A DNA stretch of 64,000 nt from Fulvimarina sp039652615. Lineage in GTDB: Bacteria > Pseudomonadota > Alphaproteobacteria > Rhizobiales > Rhizobiaceae. Both the position numbers and the translations under genes were made by a program. Of this stretch, positions 16,566 through 24,889 are shown piece by piece. Where the stretch lies: assembly GCF_039652615.1 (NCBI RefSeq), contig NZ_JBDJAC010000001.1, positions 620,001-684,000 on the forward strand, written 5' to 3'. The notes under the pieces are model-generated. The model searched no databases, was not told the origin of the DNA, and was given only the letters and a program-made list of their open reading frames with translations. How positions within the stretch are numbered: the first letter of the stretch is position 1; the number at the start of each line of letters is the position of its first letter.

Positions 16566-18122
16566 TCACCCCTTGCTGACATCCTTGAGGATCAGCAGGA
16601 AGCTCGGCTCCAGTGAGAAGTTCTGAACGTCCGCACGGGTGACGGCATTCTGCTTCCAGTTCGCGACGAAGGCCCAGGGCGCATCGTCGTGCACGATCTG
16701 CTGGACCTGATTGTAATACTCGGCGCGCTCGTCCTGATCGGTCGTGCGGCGAGCCGCGTCCAGCAGCTTGTCGACCTTCGGATTGGAGTAATAGCCGGAG
16801 TTGAAGCCGCCTTCGGAGGGCAGTGCGTCGGAGCGCAGGGCGAGGAAGGGCAGGGTGTCCGGATCGTTCGTCATCCAGGCCATTTCAGCCATGTCGGCCT
16901 TGCCTTCGAGGCCCGGGTTCACGTTGGAGAGGAAGGTGTTCCACTCGTAGGTCTCGATATTGGCCTTGAGGCCAACCTCGGCGAGATCAGCCTGGATCGC
17001 CGTCGCCATCGCGACGGGATCGAGCATGCCGGAGCCGCCTTCCGCGACATAGAAGGTCAGCTCGGCGCCGTCAGCACCGGCTTCTGCGATCAGCTGCTTG
17101 GCTTTTTCCGGATCGTGCGGATAGGGCTCGACCGAGCCGTCGTTCGCCCATGCGAAGGCTGGTGGAATTGGTCCTGCGGCAACTTCCGCCGTGCCCTGAA
17201 GCACGTTCTCGACGATCGCTTCCTTGTCGATGGCGTAGTTCACCGCCTGTCGGACCTTCTTGTCGGCGAACGGCCCTTCCTTTGTATTGAGGATCAGGAA
17301 CCAGAGGTGCGGGCCGGCTTCTTCATAAACCTTGAAGTTCGGATCGTCCTCGAAGGTCCGCAGGCTGTCGGGCGGAACCTCGACCATCAGATCGAGACCG
17401 CCGGAAAGCATTTCGGCAACCCGAGTATTGGCGTCTCCGACCGGGCGGAAGACCACGACTTCAAGGTCCGGCGCGCCTTCCCAGAAGTCAGGGAATTTGC
17501 TGACGACGACCCGCTGGTTCGCCTGCCATTCCTCGAACTTGAACGCGCCCGTGCCGACCGGATGCCGTCCGAAATCAGCGCCATACTGTTGGACGGCTGC
17601 CGGCGAAACGATGAGGCCGGTCGGATAGGCGAGATTGGAGAGGAACGGCGCGAAGGGCTCCTTCAGCTTGAATTCCACCGTGGTGTCGTCGATCGCGGTA
17701 ACGGTGTCGACCGAGGAGAAGAAGAAGGCGAGGGGGAACGGGCCGGTGTCGTGAAAGGGGTGATCGTCCTTCAGCATCCGGTCGAAGGTGAACTTCACGG
17801 CCTCCGCGTTGAACGGCGTACCGTCCTGAAAGGTGACGCCTTCGCGCAGGTTGAACGTGTAGGTCGTTCCATCCGCGGAGATGGTCCAGTCTGTCGCGAG
17901 CGCCGGTTCGACTTCGAGCGTTCCCTTCTTGAAGCGAACGAGCCCATCATAGATGTTGACCAGAATCCGGAAATCGTTGACCGCCGTGACGGCTTGCGGA
18001 TCAAGGGATTTCGGCTCGGCGATCTGACCGACGAGCAAGACGTTCGGATCGCTCTGCGCGTTGGCCGGTGCTGTCGTCATCAATCCGATTGCCGCTATGG
18101 CGGCAGCCAAGAGCCGTTTCAT
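16566..18122 (-). CDS. Family-5 extracellular solute-binding protein (oligopeptide/dipeptide type), orphan
   Basis: A 518-residue periplasmic protein of the DppA/OppA family. Residues 1-22 form a signal peptide ending in APANA, followed by QSDPNVLLVGQIAEPKSLDP. Further family features are FNLREGVTFQDGTPFNAEAVKFTFDR and VRQAVNYAIDKEAIVENVLQG. The family delivers peptides, opines, nickel or other small amides to an ABC importer. No permease or ATPase gene is beside it, so it must use components encoded elsewhere. The ATG at 18122 is chosen because GAGGAG lies just upstream; a GTG at 18128 would overlap that site. It is divergent from an M20 amidohydrolase, which may act on the imported compound. 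Confidence 0.85.
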   Translation of the reverse strand: MKRLLAAAIAAIGLMTTAPANAQSDPNVLLVGQIAEPKSLDPQAVTAVNDFRILVNIYDGLVRFKKGTLEVEPALATDWTISADGTTYTFNLREGVTFQDGTPFNAEAVKFTFDRMLKDDHPFHDTGPFPLAFFFSSVDTVTAIDDTTVEFKLKEPFAPFLSNLAYPTGLIVSPAAVQQYGADFGRHPVGTGAFKFEEWQANQRVVVSKFPDFWEGAPDLEVVVFRPVGDANTRVAEMLSGGLDLMVEVPPDSLRTFEDDPNFKVYEEAGPHLWFLILNTKEGPFADKKVRQAVNYAIDKEAIVENVLQGTAEVAAGPIPPAFAWANDGSVEPYPHDPEKAKQLIAEAGADGAELTFYVAEGGSGMLDPVAMATAIQADLAEVGLKANIETYEWNTFLSNVNPGLEGKADMAEMAWMTNDPDTLPFLALRSDALPSEGGFNSGYYSNPKVDKLLDAARRTTDQDERAEYYNQVQQIVHDDAPWAFVANWKQNAVTRADVQNFSLEPSFLLILKDVSKG

Positions 18123-18291
18123 GGTCACTCCTCATTATGTCTGACGGGCAGTAGACAGGCTCGCCCGTGGGCTGACAACCGGTCGACACATTAAATCGCC
18201 CGGTCTTCACCCTTCGCCCTGAAGACGGCGCTGGCGTGACATTGGCTTCGCGAACAGGTTTTTCTAAGGGCGACCAATCGTGGAGGTGGTT

Positions 18292-19539
18292 TTGAAACCG
18301 GATATACGGATCAACGAAGAGCGTCTGAAAAGCCTTCTCGACGGCATCAACGGGTTCGGTCAAAATCCGGCGACCGGCGGCTATGATCGCATTGGGTTTT
18401 CCGATGCGGACATGGCCGTCCGCAAATGGTTCGCCGATCGCATGCGCTCGGAGGGATTGGTCGTTCGGATGGACGGCGCGGCCAATGTCTGGGGACGGCT
18501 TGGTCCGTGCGATGGAGCAGCGGTCGTCGCGGGCTCGCACCTCGATACCGTTCCCTCTGGCGGTGCGTACGACGGCGCGCTCGGCGTCGCCGCCGCGCTG
18601 GAGGCCGTGCTATCGCTTCGCGACTCTGGTTTCGTGCCTCGCCGTGCGATCGAAGTCCTCGCAACCTCGGAGGAAGAGGGGCGCTTCGGCGGCATGCTCG
18701 GTTCACAGGCGATTGCTGGGCTGTTGAATGAAGAATGGCTGGAAAACGCGCGGGATTCCGAGGGTGTCCTGCTGGCCGACGCCATGAGGCTGCTAGAGCT
18801 CGAGCCGCGCAAAGCGCTTGGCGCACGCCGAACGAAAGACGATATCGCCGCCTTCATCGAGCTTCACATCGAGCAGGGGCCGGTTTTGGAAGCCGGGGGC
18901 CTCGATATCGGTATCGTGCACACGATCTCGGGGATGGCGTCGCTGTCCGGCCAGCTGATCGGGCGCGCCAACCATTCCGGTACGACACCTATGGACATGC
19001 GGGCCGATGCCTTCGCGGGGCTCGCTGATTTCGCCGCCACCCTGCCGGCGCTCATTTCTTCTTTGGGCACCGAAGCCACCCGCATCACGATCGGCCATGT
19101 GGAACTAGAGCCCAACTTTCCGCACACCATTCCAGGTTCGGCGGGCTTCACGATCATCCTGCGCGATGCGGATGCGGCGTCCATGCAGCGGCTGGCGAGC
19201 GCGCTCGAAACTTCTCTATGCGAATCGGCCGCGCGGCATCGGCTAAAGCATCGTCTGGATGCCATCACCTGGCTCGATCCGGTCCGGCTCGATGCCGGGC
19301 TCGCCGATATTGTCCAGGCTGCCGCCGTGCGGCTATCCCTGTCCTATCGGCTGATGGAGTCTGGAGCCGGACATGACGCGCAGACCATGCAAACGCTCTG
19401 TCCGTCTGCCCTGATTTTCGTGCCGAGCGTCGACGGCATCTCCCATGCGCCGGAAGAACAGACCGAATGGCAGGCAATCATTAAAGGCGCAAATCTTTTG
19501 GCAGCGGCTCTTTTCGAGCTTTCCGGTGCACCGACTTAA
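18292..19539 (+). CDS. M20-family Zn-dependent amidohydrolase (N-carbamoyl-amino acid / allantoate amidohydrolase type)
   Basis: About 415 residues with the M20 fold of the hydantoinase/carbamoylase group. Metal ligands and catalytic residues are visible in GSHLDTVPSGGAYDGALGV, ATSEEEGRFGGMLGSQ and FIELHIEQGPVLE; the dimerisation domain includes ANHSGTTPMDMRADA, and a late ligand lies in MESGAGHDAQTM. The group cleaves carbamoyl or ureido bonds to release CO2 and ammonia. The substrate cannot be told from sequence. GGAGGT four bases before a TTG at 18292 suggests that start; a GTG at 18280 has no ribosome site. About 170 bases separate it from the divergent solute-binding protein gene. Confidence 0.85.
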   Translation: MKPDIRINEERLKSLLDGINGFGQNPATGGYDRIGFSDADMAVRKWFADRMRSEGLVVRMDGAANVWGRLGPCDGAAVVAGSHLDTVPSGGAYDGALGVAAALEAVLSLRDSGFVPRRAIEVLATSEEEGRFGGMLGSQAIAGLLNEEWLENARDSEGVLLADAMRLLELEPRKALGARRTKDDIAAFIELHIEQGPVLEAGGLDIGIVHTISGMASLSGQLIGRANHSGTTPMDMRADAFAGLADFAATLPALISSLGTEATRITIGHVELEPNFPHTIPGSAGFTIILRDADAASMQRLASALETSLCESAARHRLKHRLDAITWLDPVRLDAGLADIVQAAAVRLSLSYRLMESGAGHDAQTMQTLCPSALIFVPSVDGISHAPEEQTEWQAIIKGANLLAAALFELSGAPT

Positions 19540-19570
19540 CGATCACCAAAGTTTTTCGGATAAGCTTCCC

Positions 19571-19581
19571 CGGTTTAACCG
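19571..19581. promoter_or_regulatory. Small inverted repeat upstream of the aldolase gene
   Basis: CGGTTTAACCG is a perfect odd palindrome about 120 bases upstream of the class I aldolase start, in an AT-richer stretch that may hold its promoter. Short palindromes of this size also occur by chance, and no regulator is suggested. Confidence 0.25.
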
Positions 19582-19698
19582 ATTTATATTGGATAAGATC
19601 ACGGCCGATGACTGGACCTCGTTGCGATCTATCGGCATGAAGGCCGGGACCGCTGGTGCAATGGCCTGCGTAGTGACCTGTTTTGAGGAGAGCATTTC

Positions 19699-20610
19699 AT
19701 GCTGAGAACGGATACCGTCCGCAACATCCTATCCTGGTATGAGGGCGAGACGCCTGGGCTGAAAGCCAATCTTTCACGCCTCCTTATGCATGGACGGCTT
19801 GCCGGCACCGGCCGCCTCGTGATCCTCCCAGTCGACCAGGGTTTCGAGCATGGCCCCGCGCGCAGTTTTGCGCCGAACCCGGTCGCCTACGATCCACACT
19901 ATCTCTACGAGCTGGCGATCGAATCGCAGGTTTCGGGCTATGCGGCCCCGCTCGGTCTTCTTGAGCAGGGCGCCGACACGTTCGCTGGCGAGGTTCCCCT
20001 GATCCTCAAGCTCAATTCCGGTAATTCGCTGGTTTCGGGCAACGATCAGGCCCTGACAGGCAAGGTGGAAGACGCAATGCGCCTCGGCTGTGTGGGCGTT
20101 GGCTTCACCATCTATCCGGGCTCGGAATCTTCCTACGAGATGCTCGAGGAATTGCGCGAGCTGAGCCTTCAGGCGAAGTCGCGCGGCCTGATGACGGTTG
20201 TGTGGTCCTATCCGCGTGGCGGCAAGGTGACGAAGGACGGCGAGACCGGCCTCGACATCATCGCCTATGCCGCTCACATGGCCGCGTTGATGGGCGCGAC
20301 CATCATCAAGGTGAAGCTGCCGTCCGATCACATCGATCTCGATGCTGCGAAGTCGACCTATGAGAAATATCCCGTCGATACGAGCAATCCGGCCGAACGG
20401 GTCAAGCACGTGATGCAGTCGGCCTTCAACGGCAAGCGTCTCGTTGTGTTCTCGGGCGGTGGCCATAAGAATGAGGCCGAGCTTCTGGACGAGGTTCGCG
20501 CGATCCGCGACGGCGGCGGCAACGGCTCGATCATCGGCCGCAACTCCTTCCAGCGTTCGAAGGAAGAGGCGATCAAGCTTCTGAACAATGTGATGGACGT
20601 CTACGCCTGA
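19699..20610 (+). CDS. fbaB: Class I fructose-bisphosphate aldolase (DhnA/FbaB type)
   Basis: A 303-residue bacterial/archaeal class I aldolase. Signature segments include RLVILPVDQGFEHGPARSF (residues 39-57), the Schiff-base region TIIKVKLPSD (Lys204 or Lys206) and the phosphate-binding FSGGGHKNEAEL and IIGRNSFQR. It reversibly splits fructose 1,6-bisphosphate into dihydroxyacetone phosphate and glyceraldehyde 3-phosphate in the cytoplasm. GAGGAGA seven bases before the ATG is a strong ribosome site, and a clear intrinsic terminator follows, so it looks monocistronic. A fructokinase gene lies 1.2 kb away on the other strand. Fructose 6-phosphate aldolase-like activity is a less likely alternative. 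Confidence 0.88.
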   Translation: MLRTDTVRNILSWYEGETPGLKANLSRLLMHGRLAGTGRLVILPVDQGFEHGPARSFAPNPVAYDPHYLYELAIESQVSGYAAPLGLLEQGADTFAGEVPLILKLNSGNSLVSGNDQALTGKVEDAMRLGCVGVGFTIYPGSESSYEMLEELRELSLQAKSRGLMTVVWSYPRGGKVTKDGETGLDIIAYAAHMAALMGATIIKVKLPSDHIDLDAAKSTYEKYPVDTSNPAERVKHVMQSAFNGKRLVVFSGGGHKNEAELLDEVRAIRDGGGNGSIIGRNSFQRSKEEAIKLLNNVMDVYA

Positions 20611-20641
20611 CGCTCACCCGTCGAATTGACGTGAGATCGAA

Positions 20642-20670
20642 CGGTCGGCCCTCCCGGGCCGGCCGTTTTT
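20642..20670 (+). terminator. Intrinsic terminator of the aldolase gene
   Basis: CGGTCGGCCC (20642-20651) pairs with GGGCCGGCCG (20656-20665) with one wobble and a four-base loop, followed by TTTTT. It starts 32 bases after the stop codon. Confidence 0.9.
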
Positions 20671-20754
20671 CTTTGTGCCGTTACGGGGGCATTGGCCAGC
20701 GCGTCCCGCCGGTCGATCCGTGATAGTCTCCATATCGGAAGCGGAGGAGCGGAG

Positions 20755-21150
20755 ATGAATTTCAGTGCGGCACTATCGGGGTTTGCCGGCGTGGCAGCGC
20801 TCTGCGCGGCAAGTTGGGTGTCACCCTCCCCGGCCGCCGAACTCCTGATGTTCGAACGGGACGGCTGCCCATACTGTGCGAGGTTCGACGCCGAGATCGC
20901 CCCGGATTATCCGCATAGCGAGGCGGGCCGCATTGCGCCTCTCAAGCGCGTCGACATCACGGACGATCGAAGAGGTGGCTACGAGGACATCGCGCCAGCA
21001 GTGTTCACGCCGACCTTTGTCCTGATGAACGATGCGGGCAAGGAGGTCGGTCGTCTCAAGGGGTATCCGGGCAAGAAATATTTCTACAGCGAAATCGAGC
21101 CGATGCTTGAAAAGCTGCGCCAGGACCATCCGCTTCGAAATTCGCAGTAG
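20755..21150 (+). CDS. Exported thioredoxin-fold protein (SoxW/SoxS-like)
   Basis: A 131-residue protein with a signal peptide (about residues 1-28, ending near SPSPAAE) and a small thioredoxin fold. The active site is CPYC in MFERDGCPYCARFDAEI. The cis-proline loop is seen as VFTPTFVLMNDAGKEVGRLKGYPG. It should act in the periplasm as a thiol-disulfide reductase, a role known for SoxS/SoxW-type proteins that keep partner enzymes reduced. No sox genes are present, so that role is not implied. GGAGGAGCGGAG just before the ATG at 20755 fixes the start. The next gene, convergent, encodes a cytochrome c. Confidence 0.8.
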   Translation: MNFSAALSGFAGVAALCAASWVSPSPAAELLMFERDGCPYCARFDAEIAPDYPHSEAGRIAPLKRVDITDDRRGGYEDIAPAVFTPTFVLMNDAGKEVGRLKGYPGKKYFYSEIEPMLEKLRQDHPLRNSQ

Positions 21151-21180
21151 GCCACAAACCGGGCCTTGATTCGCTTAAAC

Positions 21181-21216
21181 GCAACAAGGCGCGGGCATGA
21201 ACCCGCGCCTTGTTGC
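21181..21216. terminator. Perfect 15-bp hairpin between two convergent genes
   Basis: GCAACAAGGCGCGGG (21181-21195) and CCCGCGCCTTGTTGC (21202-21216) pair perfectly around a six-base loop. It lies between the ends of the thioredoxin-fold and cytochrome c genes. Neither side has a long T-run, but position and stability suggest a shared terminator. Confidence 0.7.
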
Positions 21217-21239
21217 ATGTCATGCTTTGTCAAACGCGC

Positions 21240-21644
21240 TTACTGCGCGGTCGAGCCGTCCTCGTTGAAGGTCTTGAGGTAGGCGATGACGTTGTCGATG
21301 TCTTCCTGCTTCTTCAGACCGGCAAAAGCCATCTTCGTGCCTTTGACCGTTCCGCGCGGATCGGAAAGCCAGGTCGTCATCAGCTCTGGGGTCCACTCTT
21401 CCTTGTCGGCTGCCCACTTTTCGAAAGCAGACGAGAACTTGTACCCCTCGACGACGCCGGGCTTCTCGCCCATTACGCCGTTCAGTTCGGGTCCGATCCC
21501 GTTCTTTGCGCCTTCGCCGACCTTGTGGCAGGCCTGACAACGCTTGAAGATATTAGCTCCAGCTTCCGCATCCTGAGCCTGCGCCGGTGCGCCAAGCGCC
21601 AAGGCAAGTCCCGCGCTCGCGGCAAAAAGGGTAAGATAACGCAT
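21240..21644 (-). CDS. Periplasmic class I cytochrome c
   Basis: A 134-residue secreted cytochrome. Residues 1-23 are a signal peptide ending in AQA, followed by the heme-attachment motif CQACH in FKRCQACHKVGEGAKNGIGPEL. A Met ligand is likely in TKMAFAGLKK near the end. Size and segments such as GPELNGVMG and MAFAGLKKQEDIDNVIAYLKTF match the cytochrome c2/c550 group, soluble carriers between the bc1 complex and terminal oxidases or dehydrogenases. A GGAGG-type site (complement of CCTCC at 21651-21655) precedes the ATG. It stands alone, and no oxidase or dehydrogenase is adjacent. Confidence 0.92.
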   Translation of the reverse strand: MRYLTLFAASAGLALALGAPAQAQDAEAGANIFKRCQACHKVGEGAKNGIGPELNGVMGEKPGVVEGYKFSSAFEKWAADKEEWTPELMTTWLSDPRGTVKGTKMAFAGLKKQEDIDNVIAYLKTFNEDGSTAQ

Positions 21645-21794
21645 AATGTCCTCCCGATAGTGGTGGTGTGGTGCCCGCCGAAGCCAGTCATATGTGACAA
21701 GGCGGTCCGTTTACAATTGTTCCAGAGTAGAACCTAAGGAATTGTCACGGCAGCTGGCAACAGCATGCCATGCGGTGCCTTTCTGGCCTTGGTT

Positions 21795-22745
21795 TCAGAG
21801 AGGCGCGAGACCGAGATCGGACCTGCGCGGCAAATCAGCTCCCTGCCGGGAGCAGGTGACGGCCGCGGCCTTCATGGCAAAGCTGAGCATCGCATGCAGC
21901 TCTCCTTCGGAGCAGCCTGCAAGGCCTTCGCGTGAAAGCCGGTCATTCTCCATGAGCCAGACAATCAGCCCAGCCTGGAACGTGTCGCCCGCGCCGACCG
22001 TATCGACGACCGTGATCCGCTGGCTCTCCTCGAATGACTGAAGACCCGAGCGAGACGCGGCCTTGGCGCCTTTTCCACCGAGTGTGATCACGACGAGTTC
22101 CGGCCCCATGGTCAGCCAATCGGCTTGCACGTCCTCTATCGAGCGTCCGGGATAAAGCATTTCGAGGTCCTCCTCGCTTGCCTTCACCAGCGTAGCATGG
22201 GGAACGAGCTGCCGAACCTTCTCACGCCAGACCTCCACATCCGGTTCGATCGATAGCCGGATATTCGGATCGTAGGAAATGAATTTCGTCGTGCTTTCGC
22301 GTTCCGCGAGCGTGGAGAGAGCGGATGCGGTCGGCTCCGTGACGGTCGCATAGGACGCCAGGTGTATCCCGACGACATCGTCCAGGTTTTCAGGAAGTTC
22401 GGTCGGCTCGATCGAGCGATCCGCCGTGCCTTCGATATAGAAGTCGTAGACGGCCGTGCCGGTCACGTCGAGCGACACGATGGCGAGCGTCGTATGGCGA
22501 TCCGTCGGGATCGAATAGCGCCGGTCGATCTTCTCCTGATCCATGAAGCCGGCAAGCCGCTTGCCGAAGACGTCGCTCGAGATCTTGGTGAAGAAGCCGG
22601 CGGAATGTCCGAGCCGCGCAATGCCGAGAGCAACGTTGAGAGGCGAGCCGCCCACCCGGCCGGAAAGATCGATCGCGGCAATATCTTCGCTTTCCTTCGC
22701 ACCGAAGAGATCGAACAACGCGTCTCCGCAGGACAGGTACATCAT
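21795..22745 (-). CDS. frk: PfkB-family sugar kinase, probable fructokinase
   Basis: A 316-residue ribokinase-fold kinase. The N-terminal PfkB signature region GGSPLNVALGIARLG and the C-terminal catalytic motif DTVGAGDTFQAGLIVWLM (containing GAGDTF with the catalytic Asp) are both present. Similarity to rhizobial fructokinases (MMYLSCGDALFDLFG) suggests fructose 6-phosphate formation from fructose and ATP. Other ketohexoses or 2-keto-3-deoxygluconate are alternatives within the fold. GGGAGA precedes the two adjacent ATGs (22745 and 22742). It could process fructose made from polyols imported by SmoEFGK, but it is 15 kb away and separately transcribed. Confidence 0.82.
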   Translation of the reverse strand: MMYLSCGDALFDLFGAKESEDIAAIDLSGRVGGSPLNVALGIARLGHSAGFFTKISSDVFGKRLAGFMDQEKIDRRYSIPTDRHTTLAIVSLDVTGTAVYDFYIEGTADRSIEPTELPENLDDVVGIHLASYATVTEPTASALSTLAERESTTKFISYDPNIRLSIEPDVEVWREKVRQLVPHATLVKASEEDLEMLYPGRSIEDVQADWLTMGPELVVITLGGKGAKAASRSGLQSFEESQRITVVDTVGAGDTFQAGLIVWLMENDRLSREGLAGCSEGELHAMLSFAMKAAAVTCSRQGADLPRRSDLGLAPL

Positions 22746-22882
22746 GCCATTTCTCCCAACTCCGAACGCACATTATCTCAGCCGGCGCGATAGGCCAGAC
22801 CGAGCGCCATGAAAAGACGGGGATTTCGAAAGACTTTCACTCTTCCCAAGCCAGGTCAGGATTTCCTCCGCACCCCGGTAGA

Positions 22883-23623
22883 TCAGGAAAGCGAGTAGGT
22901 CCCGAAGGCCGGAATGGTGATCGCGTAATCGAGCGGGTTTAGTCCCGCAACGAGGCCGAAAAGATTGATTTCGAGGCCTGCCTCCGGCCCGACGACGAGT
23001 CCTGCGTAGCCGAAAAGCGAAACGCGAAATTCCGAACGATCCGCATCGAAGGAGGCGAGCGATCCGTCCACGGGAAAGTCACGTCCGACGGCCGCCGGCG
23101 GCAGCACCACGGGGAAGGACGGAACGTCCCGCAGCACGGTCGCGACGAAGGTATTCGAGTTGGGGCCCGGAAAAATCGTGTAATCGCCGCGATTGGAGAA
23201 ACGATAGGCGCTGATCGCCTTGCGAAGCTGGGGGATCAACGCGGCCGCCTCGTCGCCATGAACTTCGGCCACGATCCGGGGGACATTCGAATACCAGCGT
23301 CCATCGGCATCATAAGCGTTCTGTCGGACGGGATTTCCCCACCCGACGACATCCCACCGTTCATAGCGTGATGCACCCGCATCCTTCAGCACGAGCCAGG
23401 AATGCTCCGAGACTGCGCCTTTCAGCCCGCCTGTCCGCGCGGCCATGACATAGACCGCTGCTTCGGCCGTTTCGGTCGCGACCGGCAGGATGCGGGCCGA
23501 GGACCAGTCCGCTTCCCGCCACGAGCGCGGATTGTCGCCCGCCCACCAGATCAGTGCAGAGAGGGCGGAAGGAAGGATGAAGACGATGAGGAACAGGAGG
23601 AAGAGGGCTCTGAGAATCTTCAT
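22883..23623 (-). CDS. DUF3750 family protein, membrane-anchored
   Basis: A 246-residue protein with one N-terminal membrane helix or uncleaved signal (RALFLLFLIVFILPSALSAL). The rest lies in the periplasm. The DUF3750 hallmarks are AVSEHSWLVLKDAG, WDVVGWGNPVRQNAYDADGRWYSN and IFPGPNSNTFVATVL. The pattern of a His-containing segment followed by an Asn-Ser-Asn-Thr-Phe segment recalls papain-like NlpC/P60 folds, but I cannot identify a catalytic cysteine. Function is unknown. It is divergent from the asparaginase gene and alone in its transcription unit. Confidence 0.8.
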   Translation of the reverse strand: MKILRALFLLFLIVFILPSALSALIWWAGDNPRSWREADWSSARILPVATETAEAAVYVMAARTGGLKGAVSEHSWLVLKDAGASRYERWDVVGWGNPVRQNAYDADGRWYSNVPRIVAEVHGDEAAALIPQLRKAISAYRFSNRGDYTIFPGPNSNTFVATVLRDVPSFPVVLPPAAVGRDFPVDGSLASFDADRSEFRVSLFGYAGLVVGPEAGLEINLFGLVAGLNPLDYAITIPAFGTYSLS

Positions 23624-23812
23624 GTCGCCGTGGAAGTGGCGGCGCAGGCGAGCGAAGTCGCCGGGCAGCCAGGAATATACGCGATGGAGCTCTTTCTGCT
23701 AGCTGAGGAGTGAGTTGCAAATAGGGCGTCGCGCACGCTAACGCATCGCGCATGTAAGGTGAGATGCGTGCAAAAAGCGCCAACGAGCCAGAAATGAAGG
23801 ACGAAGAGACCC

Positions 23813-24820
23813 GTGACCAATCCCGTTCTCGTCGAAGCCACACGCGGCTCGCTGGCCGAATGCCTCTATCGTGGCGCTTTCGCTCTCGTCGACGGCGATG
23901 GCCGGGTCGTCCGCAGTGAGGGCGATATCGAACGCCTGGTCTTTCCGCGCTCGGCCATCAAGGTGTTTCAGGCCATTCCATTGATCGAGACCGGGGCGGC
24001 GGATCGGTTCGCCCTGAGTGATGCGGAACTGGCTCTCGCCTGCGCGTCCCATTCGGGCGAGCCGGGCCACGTCGTACGTGCCGAAGGGATGCTCGCAAAG
24101 GCCGGGCTCGATAGCTCGCGGCTCGAATGCGGTTGCCACTGGCCCTTCGACTTTCCCGTCGCTATCGATCTTGCCAAGACAGGTGAGAACCCGACGCCGC
24201 TTCACAACAACTGCTCGGGCAAGCACGCCGGCTTTCTCTGTACGGCCATCCACGAGGGCGAGGACCAGGCGGGCTATGTTGCGGCGGACCATCCGGTACA
24301 GCGAAGAGGTCGGCAGGTGATCGAAGACCTGACGGAAACCGAACTCGGTGCCGATGTGTGCGGCACGGATGGTTGTTCGATCCCGACCTATGCGGCGCCG
24401 CTCCGATCCTTCGCGCACGGCTTTGCCAAACTCCTGTCCGGCAAGGGCGTCGATGCGAACCGGGCGAAAGCCGGCCAGCGGCTGATCGCCGCCTGCATGG
24501 CACATCCCTGGGAGATGTCCGGCACCAAGCGCGCCTGCCTCCGGCTGATGGAAGCAGCGCCCGCCCGGGTCTTTGCCAAGACCGGTGCGGACGGCGTCTA
24601 TTGCGGCGCAATCCCCGAACTCGGCCTGGGCTTTGCCCTCAAGATCGACGATGGCGCGACACGTGCGGCCGAGTCGCTGGCCGCAGCCGTGATCGCTGAG
24701 GCATTCCGTGCCTCGGACCCAGCCCTCGCGAAGGTCTATGACGGGCTCGCCCGCACGATTCTCAAGAACTGGGAGAAGATCGAGGTCGGCGAGGTTCGCC
24801 CTGTTGTTTCTGGGCGATGA
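23813..24820 (+). CDS. L-asparaginase, Rhizobium etli type (class 3)
   Basis: A 335-residue enzyme of the ReAV-type asparaginase family, unrelated in fold to E. coli AnsA/AnsB. The catalytic Ser-Lys pairs are visible: Ser47-x-x-Lys50 in FPRSAIKVF and Ser79 in CASHSGEPGH. The proposed zinc ligands Cys134 and Lys137 (NNCSGKHAG) and Cys188 (CGTDGCSIP) are one residue offset from the published R. etli enzyme numbering as I remember it. It hydrolyses asparagine to aspartate and ammonia. The start is a GTG at 23813 with GAAGAGA upstream; the nearest ATG is out of frame. hisN begins 69 bases after its stop on the same strand. Confidence 0.88.
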   Translation: MTNPVLVEATRGSLAECLYRGAFALVDGDGRVVRSEGDIERLVFPRSAIKVFQAIPLIETGAADRFALSDAELALACASHSGEPGHVVRAEGMLAKAGLDSSRLECGCHWPFDFPVAIDLAKTGENPTPLHNNCSGKHAGFLCTAIHEGEDQAGYVAADHPVQRRGRQVIEDLTETELGADVCGTDGCSIPTYAAPLRSFAHGFAKLLSGKGVDANRAKAGQRLIAACMAHPWEMSGTKRACLRLMEAAPARVFAKTGADGVYCGAIPELGLGFALKIDDGATRAAESLAAAVIAEAFRASDPALAKVYDGLARTILKNWEKIEVGEVRPVVSGR

Positions 24821-24889
24821 TCGGCCGGAAACTGAAAACGGCGGACCCGGATTCTCAATCCACGCCTAATGCACACGAAAGCTGACCTG

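Noticed and set aside
20755..21644. Thioredoxin-fold protein and cytochrome c considered as a sox (thiosulfate oxidation) remnant
   Set aside because: The genes are convergent and separately transcribed, the cytochrome is of the c2/c550 type, and no soxXYZABCD gene is present.
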